Both the position numbers and the translations under genes were made by a program. This document shows, piece by piece, positions 27,149 through 36,394 of a stretch of 64,000 bases of DNA. Under the pieces are notes generated by a model. It had not been told where the DNA came from. It saw only the letters and a list, made by a program, of their open reading frames with translations, and did not search any database. The stretch covers positions 2,564,001-2,628,000 of the forward strand of contig NZ_BAABBQ010000001.1 in assembly GCF_039538045.1 (NCBI RefSeq), given 5' to 3'. Every line of letters begins with the position of its first letter. The first letter of the stretch is position 1. Source of the stretch: Sphingomonas swuensis (GTDB taxonomy: Bacteria; Pseudomonadota; Alphaproteobacteria; Sphingomonadales; Sphingomonadaceae).

Positions 27149-29089
27149 ATGACCAACCGGATCCTGCTGGCGCTTGCCGCCACCTCCGCCTTGTCGGCGC
27201 TTCCCGCCGCCGCCCAGCAGCCTACCGGATCGGTGCCGAAGCCGGCCGCGCTCACCGTCCAGGGCATCCCGCAGGTCTCACCCGAGCTCGCAGCCCGGAC
27301 CCGGCCCTACATGGAGCTTCGCTCGGCTTCCTTTGCCGGGTGGAACGCGCGCGACCGCTCGATGCTGATCCGCACCCGGTTCGGCAATGTGCCCCAGCTC
27401 CACCGGGTCGCGGGGCCGATGATGGACCGCCACCAGATCACCTTCGAGGCCGAGCCCGTCGGTGGCAGCTGGGCGCCGTCGGGCGACGTTCTCGCCCTCC
27501 AGAAGGATCGCGGCGGTGACGAATTCTTCCAGCTCTACCGGCTCGACGCGGGTCGGCTGACCCTCCTCACCGACGGCAAGAGCCGCAACAATCTCGGCAG
27601 CTGGAGCAAGGACGGCAAGCTGCTCTCCTACAGCTCGACCCGCCGCAACGGCGCCGACACCGACCTCTATGTCATGGACCCGCGCGATCCCCGGACCGAC
27701 CGGCTGGTCGCCGAGGTCAAGGGCGGCGGCTGGGGGATCGCCGCCTTCGCGCCGGGCAACCAGCGCGCCCTGGTGCTGAACTACCAGCAGGTCACCAACA
27801 GCGATCCCTACATCCTCGACCTGGCGACGCGGCAGATGACGCCGATCGGCGACCTCAAGAAGGACATCGCCTATGGCGGTGCCGAGTTCGCGCCGAACGG
27901 CACCCTGTGGGTGCTGTCGGACGAGGACAGCGACACGCAGCGGCTCGGCCGGCTGGATCCGGCGACCGGCCGCTTCACCCCCGCGGTGAACGCCGGCCGC
28001 TGGGATATCGAGAGCTTCGACCTGTCCGACGACGGCCGAACCATCGCTTACTTCACCAACGAGGCAGGCATCAGCCGCCTCTACCTGCTTGATACCGCCA
28101 GCGGGCGGTCACGCCCGGTAACCACCCTCCCGGTCGGGGTGGCCGGGGGGCTCGAATGGTCGCCTTGGGGCGAGCTCGGCTTCACCTTCAATTCGGCCCA
28201 GGGCACCGCCGACGCCTGGTCGCTCAATCCCAGGACGGGCAAGCTGACGCGCTGGACGCAGAGCGAGACCGGCGGGCTCGACTTCTCGCGCAATCCGTCG
28301 GCGCAGCTGCTCGAGGTGAAGAGCTTCGATGGCGAACGTGTGTCGGGCTTCCTCTACCGGCCCGACCCCGCGCGCTTCCCCGGCAAGCGCCCGGTGATCG
28401 TCGACATCCATGGCGGGCCGGAGGGGCAGGAGCGGCCCGGTTTCATGGGGCGCGACAACTACCTCATCAACGAGCTGGGCATCGCCGTCTTCCTCCCCAA
28501 CGTCCGTGGCTCGACCGGCTTCGGCAAGCGCTTCGTCAGCCTCGACAACGGACCCTTCAAGCGTGAGGATTCGGTCAAGGACATCGGCGCCTTCCTGACC
28601 GCGCTCAAGGCCGATCCGGCGATCGATGGCGCGCGCATGGCGGTGACCGGCGGAAGCTATGGCGGCTACATGTGCTACGCTTCAGCGATCCGCTACGCCG
28701 CCGACTTCAAGGGCGCGCTGTGCAACGTCGCCATCTCGAACTTCGTGACCTTCCTCCAGAACACGCAAAGCTATCGCCGCGACCTTCGCCGCGTCGAATA
28801 TGGCGACGAGCGTGATCCCGCTCAGCGCGCCAAGCTCGAGGAGATCAGCCCGCTGCGCCGGATCGGGGAGATCAAGGCACCGATGTTCGTCGTCCAGGGC
28901 GCCAACGATCCGCGCGTGCCCAAGTCCGAGGCCGACCAGGTCGTCGCCGCGCTGAACGCGCGTCCCGGTGTGGCTCCGGCCTGGTACATGGTCGGCGAGA
29001 ACGAAGGCCACGGATTCGGCAAGAAGGAGAATCAGGACTATCTGTTCTGGTCGACGCTGAACTTCTGGCAGCAGACCCTCCTCAAGTGA
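27149..29089 (+). CDS. Secreted S9 family prolyl oligopeptidase-type peptidase
   Basis: A 646-residue protein: signal peptide ending ALPAAAQQ, a beta-propeller, then an alpha/beta-hydrolase domain. Nucleophile motif VTGGSYGGYMCYA, Asp in GANDPRVPKSEAD, His in NEGHGFGKKEN. It probably trims proline-containing or general oligopeptides in the periplasm. GGGGGAGAG precedes the ATG. The stop overlaps the next gene's GTG start as GTGA. Confidence 0.92.
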   Translation: MTNRILLALAATSALSALPAAAQQPTGSVPKPAALTVQGIPQVSPELAARTRPYMELRSASFAGWNARDRSMLIRTRFGNVPQLHRVAGPMMDRHQITFEAEPVGGSWAPSGDVLALQKDRGGDEFFQLYRLDAGRLTLLTDGKSRNNLGSWSKDGKLLSYSSTRRNGADTDLYVMDPRDPRTDRLVAEVKGGGWGIAAFAPGNQRALVLNYQQVTNSDPYILDLATRQMTPIGDLKKDIAYGGAEFAPNGTLWVLSDEDSDTQRLGRLDPATGRFTPAVNAGRWDIESFDLSDDGRTIAYFTNEAGISRLYLLDTASGRSRPVTTLPVGVAGGLEWSPWGELGFTFNSAQGTADAWSLNPRTGKLTRWTQSETGGLDFSRNPSAQLLEVKSFDGERVSGFLYRPDPARFPGKRPVIVDIHGGPEGQERPGFMGRDNYLINELGIAVFLPNVRGSTGFGKRFVSLDNGPFKREDSVKDIGAFLTALKADPAIDGARMAVTGGSYGGYMCYASAIRYAADFKGALCNVAISNFVTFLQNTQSYRRDLRRVEYGDERDPAQRAKLEEISPLRRIGEIKAPMFVVQGANDPRVPKSEADQVVAALNARPGVAPAWYMVGENEGHGFGKKENQDYLFWSTLNFWQQTLLK

Positions 29090-29751
29090 GCGAGACCGCC
29101 ACTCCGCCGCTGCAGGCGATGGTCATCCCGGTGACCCCGCTGCAGCAGAACTGCACCCTCCTGTGGTGCACCGCGACCAAGCAGGCGGCGCTGTGCGACC
29201 CCGGCGGCGACCTTCCGAAGCTGCGTGCCGCCATCGCGCAGGCCGGGGTGACGGTCGAAAAGATCATCCTCACCCACGGCCACATCGACCATTGCGGGCA
29301 AGCCGGTCAGCTGGCGGCCGAGCTTGGCGTGCCGATCGAGGGTCCTCACCTCGACGACCTCTTCTGGATCGCGCGGCTGGCCGACGACGGCGCCTCCTAC
29401 GGCATCGACGCCTCGCCGTTCGAGCCCGATCGCTGGCTGACCGACGGCGAGCAGGTGGCGGTCGGCAAGCTGGTCCTCGACGTCTACCACACGCCGGGCC
29501 ACACCCCCGGCCACGTCATCTTCCACCATCCGCCGAGCGATCTCGCGCTGGTCGGCGACGTGCTGTTCGCCGGATCGATCGGGCGGACCGATTTCCCGCT
29601 GTCGGACCATCAGGCGCTGCTCGATTCGGTTCGCGACAAGCTCTGGCCGCTCGGCGGCGCCACCGTCTTCATCCCCGGCCATGGCCCGATGAGCAGCTTC
29701 GAGCGCGAACGGGCGGGCAATCCCTTCGTCGGCGATGCGGTGCTGGCCTAG
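29086..29751 (+). CDS. MBL-fold metallohydrolase (glyoxalase II-like)
   Basis: A 221-residue cytosolic metallo-beta-lactamase-fold protein. ILTHGHIDHCGQ is the HxHxDH motif, HTPGHTPGHVIFHH and LVGDVLFAGSIGRTD give the other ligands, and FIPGHGPMSS closes the site. It resembles YcbL-type hydrolases that act on glutathione thioesters; the substrate is inferred. GTG start coupled to the S9 peptidase gene. Confidence 0.88.
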   Translation: MSETATPPLQAMVIPVTPLQQNCTLLWCTATKQAALCDPGGDLPKLRAAIAQAGVTVEKIILTHGHIDHCGQAGQLAAELGVPIEGPHLDDLFWIARLADDGASYGIDASPFEPDRWLTDGEQVAVGKLVLDVYHTPGHTPGHVIFHHPPSDLALVGDVLFAGSIGRTDFPLSDHQALLDSVRDKLWPLGGATVFIPGHGPMSSFERERAGNPFVGDAVLA

Positions 29752-29897
29752 CCGCTATCCCTTGCTTCCCCGCGCCATTCCGCTATAGGCCCACGCGTTC
29801 GCGACGAGCTTGTCGCCGCCTCCGGCCCTGCCCGGTGAGTTCGGCACAAGGGCGTCGCCTTCTTTTTTGACCGCAACAGCATAGAACAGGTGCCGCA

Positions 29898-30077
29898 ATG
29901 GCCGTCCCCAAGAGAAAGACCTCGCCCTCGAAGCGCAACATGCGCCGCAGCCATCATGCGCTGACCCCGGCGAGCTTTCAGGAATGCCCGAACTGCGGCG
30001 AGCTGAAGCTTCCGCACAATCTCTGCCAGGCATGCGGCCACTATAACGGCCGCGAGATCGTCGCGACCGAAGCCTAA
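29898..30077 (+). CDS. rpmF: 50S ribosomal protein L32
   Basis: A 59-residue ribosomal protein. [20 protein letters not shown] is the L32 N-terminus, and the zinc ribbon is formed by CPNCGE and [11 protein letters not shown]. It precedes plsX and fabH, the standard bacterial arrangement linking ribosome supply to lipid synthesis. Confidence 0.97.
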   Translation: MAVPKRKTSPSKRNMRRSHHALTPASFQECPNCGELKLPHNLCQACGHYNGREIVATEA

Positions 30078-30092
30078 GCGAGCTTCGCTTAG
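30074..30092 (+). promoter_or_regulatory. Perfect hairpin spanning rpmF stop and plsX start
   Basis: CTAAGCGA-GCT-TCGCTTAG, an eight-base perfect stem with a three-base loop. The left arm contains the rpmF TAA stop and the right arm ends on the first base of the plsX GTG start. There is no following T-run. It could lower or couple plsX translation, or protect the rpmF 3' end. Confidence 0.5.
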
Positions 30093-31171
30093 TGAACCGC
30101 AGTTCGCCCCGCGCCGCCTCGCTGAGCGCACCGCGGATTGCAGTGGATGCCATGGGTGGCGACGGCGGCCCGGCAGCAATGCTGGGCGGGATCGAGCGCG
30201 CCCTCAAGGTTGACCGCTCGCTTCGCTTCCTGATGTTTGGCGACGAGGCCGTGCTTCAGCCCGCGATCGAGCGGCTGAAGCTGCCTGCCGGCGCCGCGAC
30301 CATCGTCCACGCCCCCGACCAGGTCGCCGGCGACGAGAAGCCGAGCCAGGCGCTGCGCCGCGCCCGGACCACTTCCATGGGCCTTGCGATCAACGCGGTG
30401 AAGGACGGCAGCGCCGATGCCGCGCTGTCGGCCGGCAACACCGGCGCGCTGATGGCCATGTCCAAGCTCGCGCTGCGGACCATGCCCGGGATCGACCGGC
30501 CGGCGCTGACCGCCTTGTTGCCGACGCTCGGTGCCCACGACTGCGTCATGCTCGACCTCGGCGCCAATACCGAGTGCGACGCGCAGAACCTCGTCCAGTT
30601 CGCGGTGATGGGCGCGGCCTATGCGCGGACCGTGCTCGGCCTCAAGCGGCCGCGGGTGAAGCTGCTCAACATCGGCACCGAGGAGCTCAAGGGCACCGGC
30701 GAGCTCAAGGACGCCGCCGCCATGCTCCGCGAGGCGGACTATCTGCCCCTGAAATTCGACGGCTTCACCGAGGGCGACCAGCTGTCGCGCGGCAATGTTG
30801 ACGTGGTCGTGACCGACGGCTTTTCGGGCAATATCGCGCTCAAGACGGCCGAGGGCACCGCCCGCTTCGTCACCGATCTCCTTCGCCGCGCGTTTACATC
30901 GTCGATCCGGTCCAAGGCCGGTTTCGCCCTGTCCAAGCCGGCGCTGCACATGCTCAAGGTCCATCTCGACCCCAACAACCACAATGGCGCGGTCTTCCTC
31001 GGCCTCAACGGTCTGGTCGTGAAGAGCCATGGCGGCGCCAACACCAAGGGCGTCGCCAACGCGATCGCGGTCGCGGCCTCCATGGTTCGCAACGACATCA
31101 TCCGTCAGGTCATGACCGACCTCGACGAATTCCGTGCCCACGCCTTTGCCGGAGCGAGTGCCCCAGAGTGA
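30092..31171 (+). CDS. plsX: Phosphate acyltransferase PlsX
   Basis: A 359-residue enzyme making acyl-phosphate from acyl-ACP for phospholipid synthesis. [16 protein letters not shown] at the N-terminus, [31 protein letters not shown], and [17 protein letters not shown] are family signatures. GTG at 30092 is used as start. The gene overlaps fabH by four bases (GTGA). Confidence 0.96.
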   Translation: MNRSSPRAASLSAPRIAVDAMGGDGGPAAMLGGIERALKVDRSLRFLMFGDEAVLQPAIERLKLPAGAATIVHAPDQVAGDEKPSQALRRARTTSMGLAINAVKDGSADAALSAGNTGALMAMSKLALRTMPGIDRPALTALLPTLGAHDCVMLDLGANTECDAQNLVQFAVMGAAYARTVLGLKRPRVKLLNIGTEELKGTGELKDAAAMLREADYLPLKFDGFTEGDQLSRGNVDVVVTDGFSGNIALKTAEGTARFVTDLLRRAFTSSIRSKAGFALSKPALHMLKVHLDPNNHNGAVFLGLNGLVVKSHGGANTKGVANAIAVAASMVRNDIIRQVMTDLDEFRAHAFAGASAPE

Positions 31172-32139
31172 CCCTTCGAAGCATCCTTCTCGGAGTGGGT
31201 TCGGCCCTGCCCAAGCGGCGAGTCGACAATGCGGAACTGGCGGCGCAGGTGGACACGTCCGACGAGTGGATCGTCGAGCGCACCGGGATCCGCACCCGCT
31301 ACATCGCCGGCGACGGCGAGACGACCGCGACCCTCGCGACCGAAGCGGCTCGCAAGGCCCTTGCCCATGCCGGGCTCGCGCCGTCGGACATCGGCCTGAT
31401 CGTCCTCGCCACCGCCACGCCCGACCAGACATTCCCGAGCTCGGCGACCAAGGTCCAGCACCTGCTCGGGATCAAGGACGCGATCGCGTTCGACGTCCAC
31501 GCGGTCTGCACTGGCTTCCTCTACGCACTGACGGTGGCCGACTCGATGCTCCGCGGCGGCAATGCCAAGTCCGCGCTGGTGATCGGCGCCGAGACCTTCA
31601 GCCGAATCCTCGACTGGGAGGACCGCACCACCTGCGTCCTGTTCGGCGATGGCGCGGGCGCGGTCGTGCTGCGCGCCGAGGAGACCAGCCCGACCGACGA
31701 ACGCGGGATCCTGGCCACCCAGCTCCATGCCGACGGCCAGTGGGGCGACATGCTCTACGTCGACGGCGGCCCCTCGACGACGGGCACGGTCGGCAAGCTC
31801 CGGATGAAGGGGCGCGAGGTCTTCCGCCATGCGGTGGTCAATCTCGCCCAGGTGCTCGGCGACGTGCTCGCCAAGGCCGGGCTTTCGACCGACGACGTCG
31901 ACTGGGTCGTGCCGCACCAGGCCAATGCCCGGATCATCGACGCCACCGCGCGCAAGCTCGGGCTCGACCACGAACGGGTCGTGCTGACGGTCGATCGCCA
32001 CGCCAATACCTCGGCCGCTTCGGTGCCCCTGGCGCTCGACGTCGCGGTTAAGGATGGCCGGATCAAGCGCGGCGACACTGTCGTGCTCGAGGCGATGGGC
32101 GGAGGCTTCACCTGGGGCGCCGCGGTACTTATCGTTTAA
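31168..32139 (+). CDS. fabH: Beta-ketoacyl-ACP synthase III
   Basis: A 323-residue condensing enzyme that starts fatty acid synthesis from acetyl-CoA and malonyl-ACP. The catalytic triad is visible: Cys114 in [13 protein letters not shown], His in [10 protein letters not shown], Asn in [13 protein letters not shown]. Co-located with plsX and rpmF. GTG start overlapping the plsX stop. Confidence 0.97.
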   Translation: MTLRSILLGVGSALPKRRVDNAELAAQVDTSDEWIVERTGIRTRYIAGDGETTATLATEAARKALAHAGLAPSDIGLIVLATATPDQTFPSSATKVQHLLGIKDAIAFDVHAVCTGFLYALTVADSMLRGGNAKSALVIGAETFSRILDWEDRTTCVLFGDGAGAVVLRAEETSPTDERGILATQLHADGQWGDMLYVDGGPSTTGTVGKLRMKGREVFRHAVVNLAQVLGDVLAKAGLSTDDVDWVVPHQANARIIDATARKLGLDHERVVLTVDRHANTSAASVPLALDVAVKDGRIKRGDTVVLEAMGGGFTWGAAVLIV

Positions 32140-32172
32140 CAATCGGACAAGGCGCCCTTTTGCCGCGAGAAT

Positions 32173-32202
32173 TGTCGGTTTGCCGACAGCCCGCTTTGGG
32201 CT
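32173..32202. repeat. Two adjoining small inverted repeats between fabH and ihfA
   Basis: TGTCGG-TTTG-CCGACA at 32173-32188, directly followed by AGCCC-GCTTT-GGGCT at 32188-32202. They lie in the 119-bp space between fabH and ihfA. They might form part of a terminator or a regulator site; the sequence alone does not decide. Confidence 0.35.
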
Positions 32203-32258
32203 ATGAACGCTGCGACAGGGCGGCTGGGGGCATGCCCTTAACAGGGCGGGAGTTTAGG

Positions 32259-32594
32259 ATGGCCGACGCAGGCGTCCCGCGGGGCGGGCAATCGAGCGAG
32301 ATGCACCAGGGCACGCTGACGCGCGCCGATCTTGGCGATGTCGTGCACCGAAAGCTTGGTCTCAGCAGGGCGGAATCGGCCTCGATGGTCGAGCGTCTGC
32401 TGCACCACATGTGCGCCGCGCTGGCGCATGGCGAGAACGTCAAGATCTCCGGCTTCGGAAGCTTCATCCTGCGCGACAAGGGGCAGCGGATCGGCCGCAA
32501 TCCCAAGACCGGGGTCGAAGTGCCGATCGCGCCGCGCCGCGTCATGACCTTCCGCGCCAGCCAGATGATGCGCGATCGTATCGCGAACGACTGA
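32259..32594 (+). CDS. ihfA: Integration host factor subunit alpha
   Basis: A 111-residue HU/IHF family protein. [20 protein letters not shown] opens the dimerisation part; [20 protein letters not shown] and [20 protein letters not shown] form the DNA-bending arm with its intercalating proline. The following MerR gene is the usual IhfA neighbour. ATG at 32259 has GGGCGGGAG upstream; a shorter start at 32301 is possible. Confidence 0.93.
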   Translation: MADAGVPRGGQSSEMHQGTLTRADLGDVVHRKLGLSRAESASMVERLLHHMCAALAHGENVKISGFGSFILRDKGQRIGRNPKTGVEVPIAPRRVMTFRASQMMRDRIAND

Positions 32595-32598
32595 GCCG

Positions 32599-32934
32599 AT
32601 GACGGCCGGTGTGAAGGGGCCCGAGGCCTTCCGGACCATCGGCGAGGTCACGGCCGAACTCGGCATTGCCCAGCACATCCTGCGCTACTGGGAGACCAAG
32701 TTTCCCCAGCTCAAGCCGCTGCAGCGTGCCGGCGGCCGCCGCTACTACCGGCCCGAGGACGTCGCCCTGCTCCGCCAGATCGACCAGCTGCTCAATCGGC
32801 AGGGCTATACTGTGCGCGGGGTCCAGCAACTGCTCAAGAGCAAGGAGCCGATCCCCGAGCCCGAACCCGTCGCGGAAGACCTGCTCGGCGCGCTGAAAAG
32901 GGTCCGGGCGGAACTGGTCGAAGCGATCCGCTAG
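32599..32934 (+). CDS. MerR family transcriptional regulator
   Basis: A 111-residue MerR-type protein. [20 protein letters not shown] is the winged HTH, followed by [12 protein letters not shown] and [19 protein letters not shown]. It lacks the long effector-binding domain of metal-sensing MerR proteins and has only a short coiled-coil tail. It directly follows ihfA, as in many alphaproteobacteria. Target genes are not evident. Confidence 0.9.
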   Translation: MTAGVKGPEAFRTIGEVTAELGIAQHILRYWETKFPQLKPLQRAGGRRYYRPEDVALLRQIDQLLNRQGYTVRGVQQLLKSKEPIPEPEPVAEDLLGALKRVRAELVEAIR

Positions 32935-32939
32935 ACGAC

Positions 32940-33039
32940 GCTCCCCCTTGGGGGAGCCGTCACGAAGTGATTGAGGGGTTCTCGCCAGCCTCGATCACCC
33001 CTCCGTCGGCGCTGCGCGCGCCCACCACCCCCGCGGGGG
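32940..33039. repeat. Second copy of the composite hairpin element, overlapping the dinG 3' end
   Basis: GCTCCCCC-TT-GGGGGAGC at 32940-32957, TCAC-GAA-GTGA at 32960-32970, and CCCCCGCGGGGG at 33028-33039. The order and the GAA-centred second hairpin match the element after pal. The dinG stop codon lies in the second hairpin and the third lies within the dinG reading frame. Between convergent genes it may also act as a bidirectional transcription stop. Confidence 0.55.
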
Positions 33040-35707
33040 AAGAGCGACTTCCCGCGACTCTCCCAACCGCCTCCTCCAGCGTCACCCGGCTCACCTGCAC
33101 GCCGTCGGGAAAGGCCGTCAGCAGCCGGGACGGGCAAGCCGCCGAGAGGATCACGAATGTGCCCCGGTCGCCCTGGCGCCGGATCAGCCGCCCGAACGCC
33201 TGCGCCAGCCGCGCCTTGACGACCCGATCATCATAGGCGCTTCCGCCGCCCGCCAGCCGCCGCGCGGCGTGAAGCACCGTCGGCCGGGGCCATGGCACCC
33301 GCTCCATCACCACCAGCCGCAGCGACTCGCCCGGCACGTCGACCCCGTCGCGCAGCGCGTCGGTGCCGAGCAGGCTCGCCGCCGGGTCGGCGCGGAACAT
33401 GTCGACCAGCGTGCCGGTGTCGATCGGATCGACATGCTGGGCGTAGAGCGGAAGCTGGTCGCGGGCGAGGCGGTCGGCGATCCGGGCATGCACCGCCTTC
33501 AGTCGCGAGATGGCGGTGAACAGTCCGAGCGTGCCCCCGCCCGCCGCCGCGACAAGCCGGGCATAGGCGTTGGCGAGCGCCGCCAAATCGCCCTGCCTGA
33601 CGTCGGTGACCACGAGCACCTCGCTGCTCGCCGCATAGTCGAACGGGCTCGGCGCATGGAAGCTGAGGGCGGGCGCGGGCAGGTGGGTGGCGCCGGTGCG
33701 TCCCTCGGCGACGCTCCAGCCTTCCTCGCCCCCGCGCAGCGTCGCGCTGGTCACGAGGACGCCATGCGCCTGCTCGAGCACCGCCTTGGCCAGCGGCCGG
33801 GTCGGGTCGAGCCAGCGCCGCTGCAACCCGATGTCGAGCTCGCGTCCCTCGATCCGGTCGACATTGAGCCAGTCGACGAAGTCCGGGTCCGGAGCCCCGC
33901 CGACCCGGGCGAGCAGCTGGCCCCACGCCATTACCGCATTGCCGCGCCAGGTCAGGCCGGCGATCGCCCCCTCGACCCGCGCCCGGGCAGCTCCGTCGAG
34001 CCAGTCGGGAGCTTCGTCGAGCACGCTTTCGAGCCTCAGCCGGAGCGCGCTCAGCGGCCGCTGGAGTGCCTCCATCGCCTCGAGCGCCGCCGCCGCCGCG
34101 CCGACCAGCGCTCCGTCGGGCTCGGCCAGTTCGGTCTCGATCCCGTAGCCGGCATCCTCCGCCCGGGCCCGCGCGAGCACCGTTCCGCGCACCGCGGCGA
34201 AAAGGCCTTCGAGCGGTCCCCACGGATTGCCCTCGACCACCCGGCCGAGCCAGCCGTCGGCCGGCAGCTGCCCCGCGGCCTGGATCGCCGCGTCGAGCGC
34301 CGCCGCACCCTGGTCGTCGTAGGAGCAGACGTCCATCAGCCGCGCCGCGAGGCCGCGCCTCCGCCCCTTGCTGCTCCGCTCCGGACCGATGATCCAGCGC
34401 CTGAGTTCGATCGTCTCGGCGCCGGTCAGCGCCACCGCGAAGGTCGAGTCGGCGGCGTCGAACAGGTGGTGACCTTCGTCGAACACGATCCGCTCGAGCC
34501 CGCCCGCGAGCCGACCGCGCGCCGCGCTGACCATCACCAGCGCATGGTTGGCGATGACCAGGTCGGCGCCGCGGGCCGCGCGCTCGGCGCGCTCGATGAA
34601 GCATTTTCGATAGTGCGGGCAGCCCGCATAGACGCACTCGCCGCGGCGATCGGTGAGCGCGGTGGCACCCGCCCGGCGGAACAGGCTCGGCAGCCAGCCC
34701 GGCAGGTCGCCGCCGACCATGTCGCCGTCCTTGGTGTAGGCCGCCCAGCGACCGACCAGCTGCGCCAGCACCGCCGCTCGCCCCGAGAAGCTGCCCTGCA
34801 TGGCGTCCTCGAGGTTGAGCAGGCAGAGATAATTTTCGCGGCCCTTGCGGACGACGATCCGCCGCTTTCGCTCGTCAGGATCGGCGATGATCCGCCGGCC
34901 TTCCGCGTCGAGCTGCCGCTGCAGCGCCTTGGTGAAGGTCGATACCCACACGGTGCCGCCCGCCTTCTCCGCCCACAGCGAAGCCGGCGCGAGATAGCCC
35001 AGCGTCTTTCCGATGCCCGTCCCCGCTTCGGCCAGCAACATGTTGGGAGAGTCGCGCCGGTCGCGCGGAGAGAAGGCGTGCGCGGCGGCGGCGGCGAAGG
35101 CCCGCTGTCCGTCGCGCTGCTCGGAGCCCGAGCCCGTCAGCAGGCGAAGCCGCGCTTCCGCTTCACCGTCACCAAGCCGGACCGCGCGCGGCGGCGGGCG
35201 CTCCGCCGCTTCCTCCCACTGCTCGAGCCGCGAGAAGAGCATCCGCTCGCCGCGATCGGGCTTGCGCAATCGCTGCCCGACCAGCCCGGCCCAACCCCAG
35301 CCAAGTCGCTGCAGGGTCATGTTCACGGTCCAGGCGCCCTCGCGCTCGGGCCACCCGTCGTTGCCGACGACTTCCAGCAGCCGCTCGGCGATCACCGGCA
35401 GCAGCGCCGCCGCGGCCGCATCGTCAGCCGGCTCCGCAAGCCCTAACCAGCCCGCGAAGCCGGCCACCGTCGGGACCACGAAGCGGGCCGGATGAACGAA
35501 GGCGAACAGTTCGAGAAGGTCGAGCCCACTGACCTCGGCAAAACCGAGCCGCTGGCCCGTCAGCGGAGCGTTCAGCAAAAGGTGCGGCGTGTCCGAAACG
35601 GCCCGGATCGCCTCGCCGCGCGACGCCTCGCGCACGCCGTCGCGCCCGACCAGCCAGATACCGGCATGGCTCGCGTGAAGCGCGGGAAGGAAGAAGGACG
35701 ACGCCAC
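32960..35707 (-). CDS. DinG/XPD-type ATP-dependent DNA helicase
   Basis: A 915-residue superfamily 2 helicase. Walker A AEAGTGIGKTLGYLAPA is near residue 229, the Walker B region reads IVFDEGHHLFDAAD, and cysteines in CLLNLEDAMQ and CVYAGCPHYRKC suggest the 4Fe-4S cluster of XPD/DinG enzymes. The second motor domain includes LGLFTAISRLKAVHARI and the motif VI region AQAFGRLIRRQGDRG. DinG proteins unwind 5'-3' and resolve R-loops and G-quadruplexes. The last 30 or so residues are encoded by an intergenic-type repeat element and look acquired. Confidence 0.9.
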   Translation of the reverse strand: MASSFFLPALHASHAGIWLVGRDGVREASRGEAIRAVSDTPHLLLNAPLTGQRLGFAEVSGLDLLELFAFVHPARFVVPTVAGFAGWLGLAEPADDAAAAALLPVIAERLLEVVGNDGWPEREGAWTVNMTLQRLGWGWAGLVGQRLRKPDRGERMLFSRLEQWEEAAERPPPRAVRLGDGEAEARLRLLTGSGSEQRDGQRAFAAAAAHAFSPRDRRDSPNMLLAEAGTGIGKTLGYLAPASLWAEKAGGTVWVSTFTKALQRQLDAEGRRIIADPDERKRRIVVRKGRENYLCLLNLEDAMQGSFSGRAAVLAQLVGRWAAYTKDGDMVGGDLPGWLPSLFRRAGATALTDRRGECVYAGCPHYRKCFIERAERAARGADLVIANHALVMVSAARGRLAGGLERIVFDEGHHLFDAADSTFAVALTGAETIELRRWIIGPERSSKGRRRGLAARLMDVCSYDDQGAAALDAAIQAAGQLPADGWLGRVVEGNPWGPLEGLFAAVRGTVLARARAEDAGYGIETELAEPDGALVGAAAAALEAMEALQRPLSALRLRLESVLDEAPDWLDGAARARVEGAIAGLTWRGNAVMAWGQLLARVGGAPDPDFVDWLNVDRIEGRELDIGLQRRWLDPTRPLAKAVLEQAHGVLVTSATLRGGEEGWSVAEGRTGATHLPAPALSFHAPSPFDYAASSEVLVVTDVRQGDLAALANAYARLVAAAGGGTLGLFTAISRLKAVHARIADRLARDQLPLYAQHVDPIDTGTLVDMFRADPAASLLGTDALRDGVDVPGESLRLVVMERVPWPRPTVLHAARRLAGGGSAYDDRVVKARLAQAFGRLIRRQGDRGTFVILSAACPSRLLTAFPDGVQVSRVTLEEAVGRVAGSRSSPAGVVGARSADGGVIEAGENPSITS

Positions 35708-35776
35708 TTGGCCTCATGTGGCGGCAGGGGAACGAAAGGGCAACGAGGAAGCGGCGAATGGATGGTCGCCAGGGCT

Positions 35777-36292
35777 CTACTTGTCCTGGGTGCGGACGAG
35801 TCGCATCCGCTCGACCTCCCCCGCACCCGCCTTGCTCGCGTAGATCTCGCTTCTGGTGGGTCCTTTCGGCCCTGCCGGGTCGATCCAGAGATCGTGCTGG
35901 TGCGACTCGGTTGCCGCGTCGAGGTCGGTGATGTCCCGCAATGCGAAGTGAAGACCGTTCTTGTCCCTTCCGTGGAGCGCGAGTCGCGGCTGGTTGCCCT
36001 GCGGGCAGTAATGGGTGGCGATCAGCGCCGCGCCGTCGCGATGGTAGAGCGTCAGCGAATGCGGCTTGCCGCGCGCTTCCCAGCTTTCGACCAGCACCGA
36101 ACCGCGCGCCGTCAGGTAGAAGCGGATGCGCAAGGGGCTGGCCGGATCGTCCGCCGGTCGCCACTCGCCCACCATCGCCTTGAGCTGGGAGAAGGCCTCT
36201 TCGGCATTGACCGCCGTCTTCGCTTCCGGCGTCGGAGTGGGAACGGCACCGGCGAGCTGCAGGGCGATCAGCAAGGCGTTCAACGTCGTCAT
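35777..36292 (-). CDS. Hypothetical secreted protein
   Basis: A 171-residue protein with an N-terminal hydrophobic signal (MTTLNALLIALQLAGAVPTP). The rest, FSQLKAMVGEWRPADDPASP through LTARGSVLVESWEA, resembles lipocalin-like DUF1579-type domains with a beta-barrel pattern, but I do not recognise the family with certainty. GAGAGGAC directly precedes the ATG. It is transcribed divergently from lysS. Confidence 0.65.
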   Translation of the reverse strand: MTTLNALLIALQLAGAVPTPTPEAKTAVNAEEAFSQLKAMVGEWRPADDPASPLRIRFYLTARGSVLVESWEARGKPHSLTLYHRDGAALIATHYCPQGNQPRLALHGRDKNGLHFALRDITDLDAATESHQHDLWIDPAGPKGPTRSEIYASKAGAGEVERMRLVRTQDK

Positions 36293-36394
36293 GTCCTCTC
36301 CCGTCGCGCGGCATGATGCGGCCAGCCACTCGGCTCCGCAACCAAGCCATGCTCCCCCTTGCCTTCGCACCTGCAACATGTGCATTCGCGCGCC

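Noticed and set aside
24109..27267. Extension of the PabB-PabC frame to about 1052 codons
   Set aside because: The upstream part is antisense to the M19 dipeptidase gene; the real start is the GTG at 25824.
29752..29897. Possible tRNA or small RNA before rpmF
   Set aside because: No cloverleaf arms or TTCGA-type T-loop could be laid out; only a short AAGG/CCTT pairing before a T-run is seen, too weak to call a terminator.
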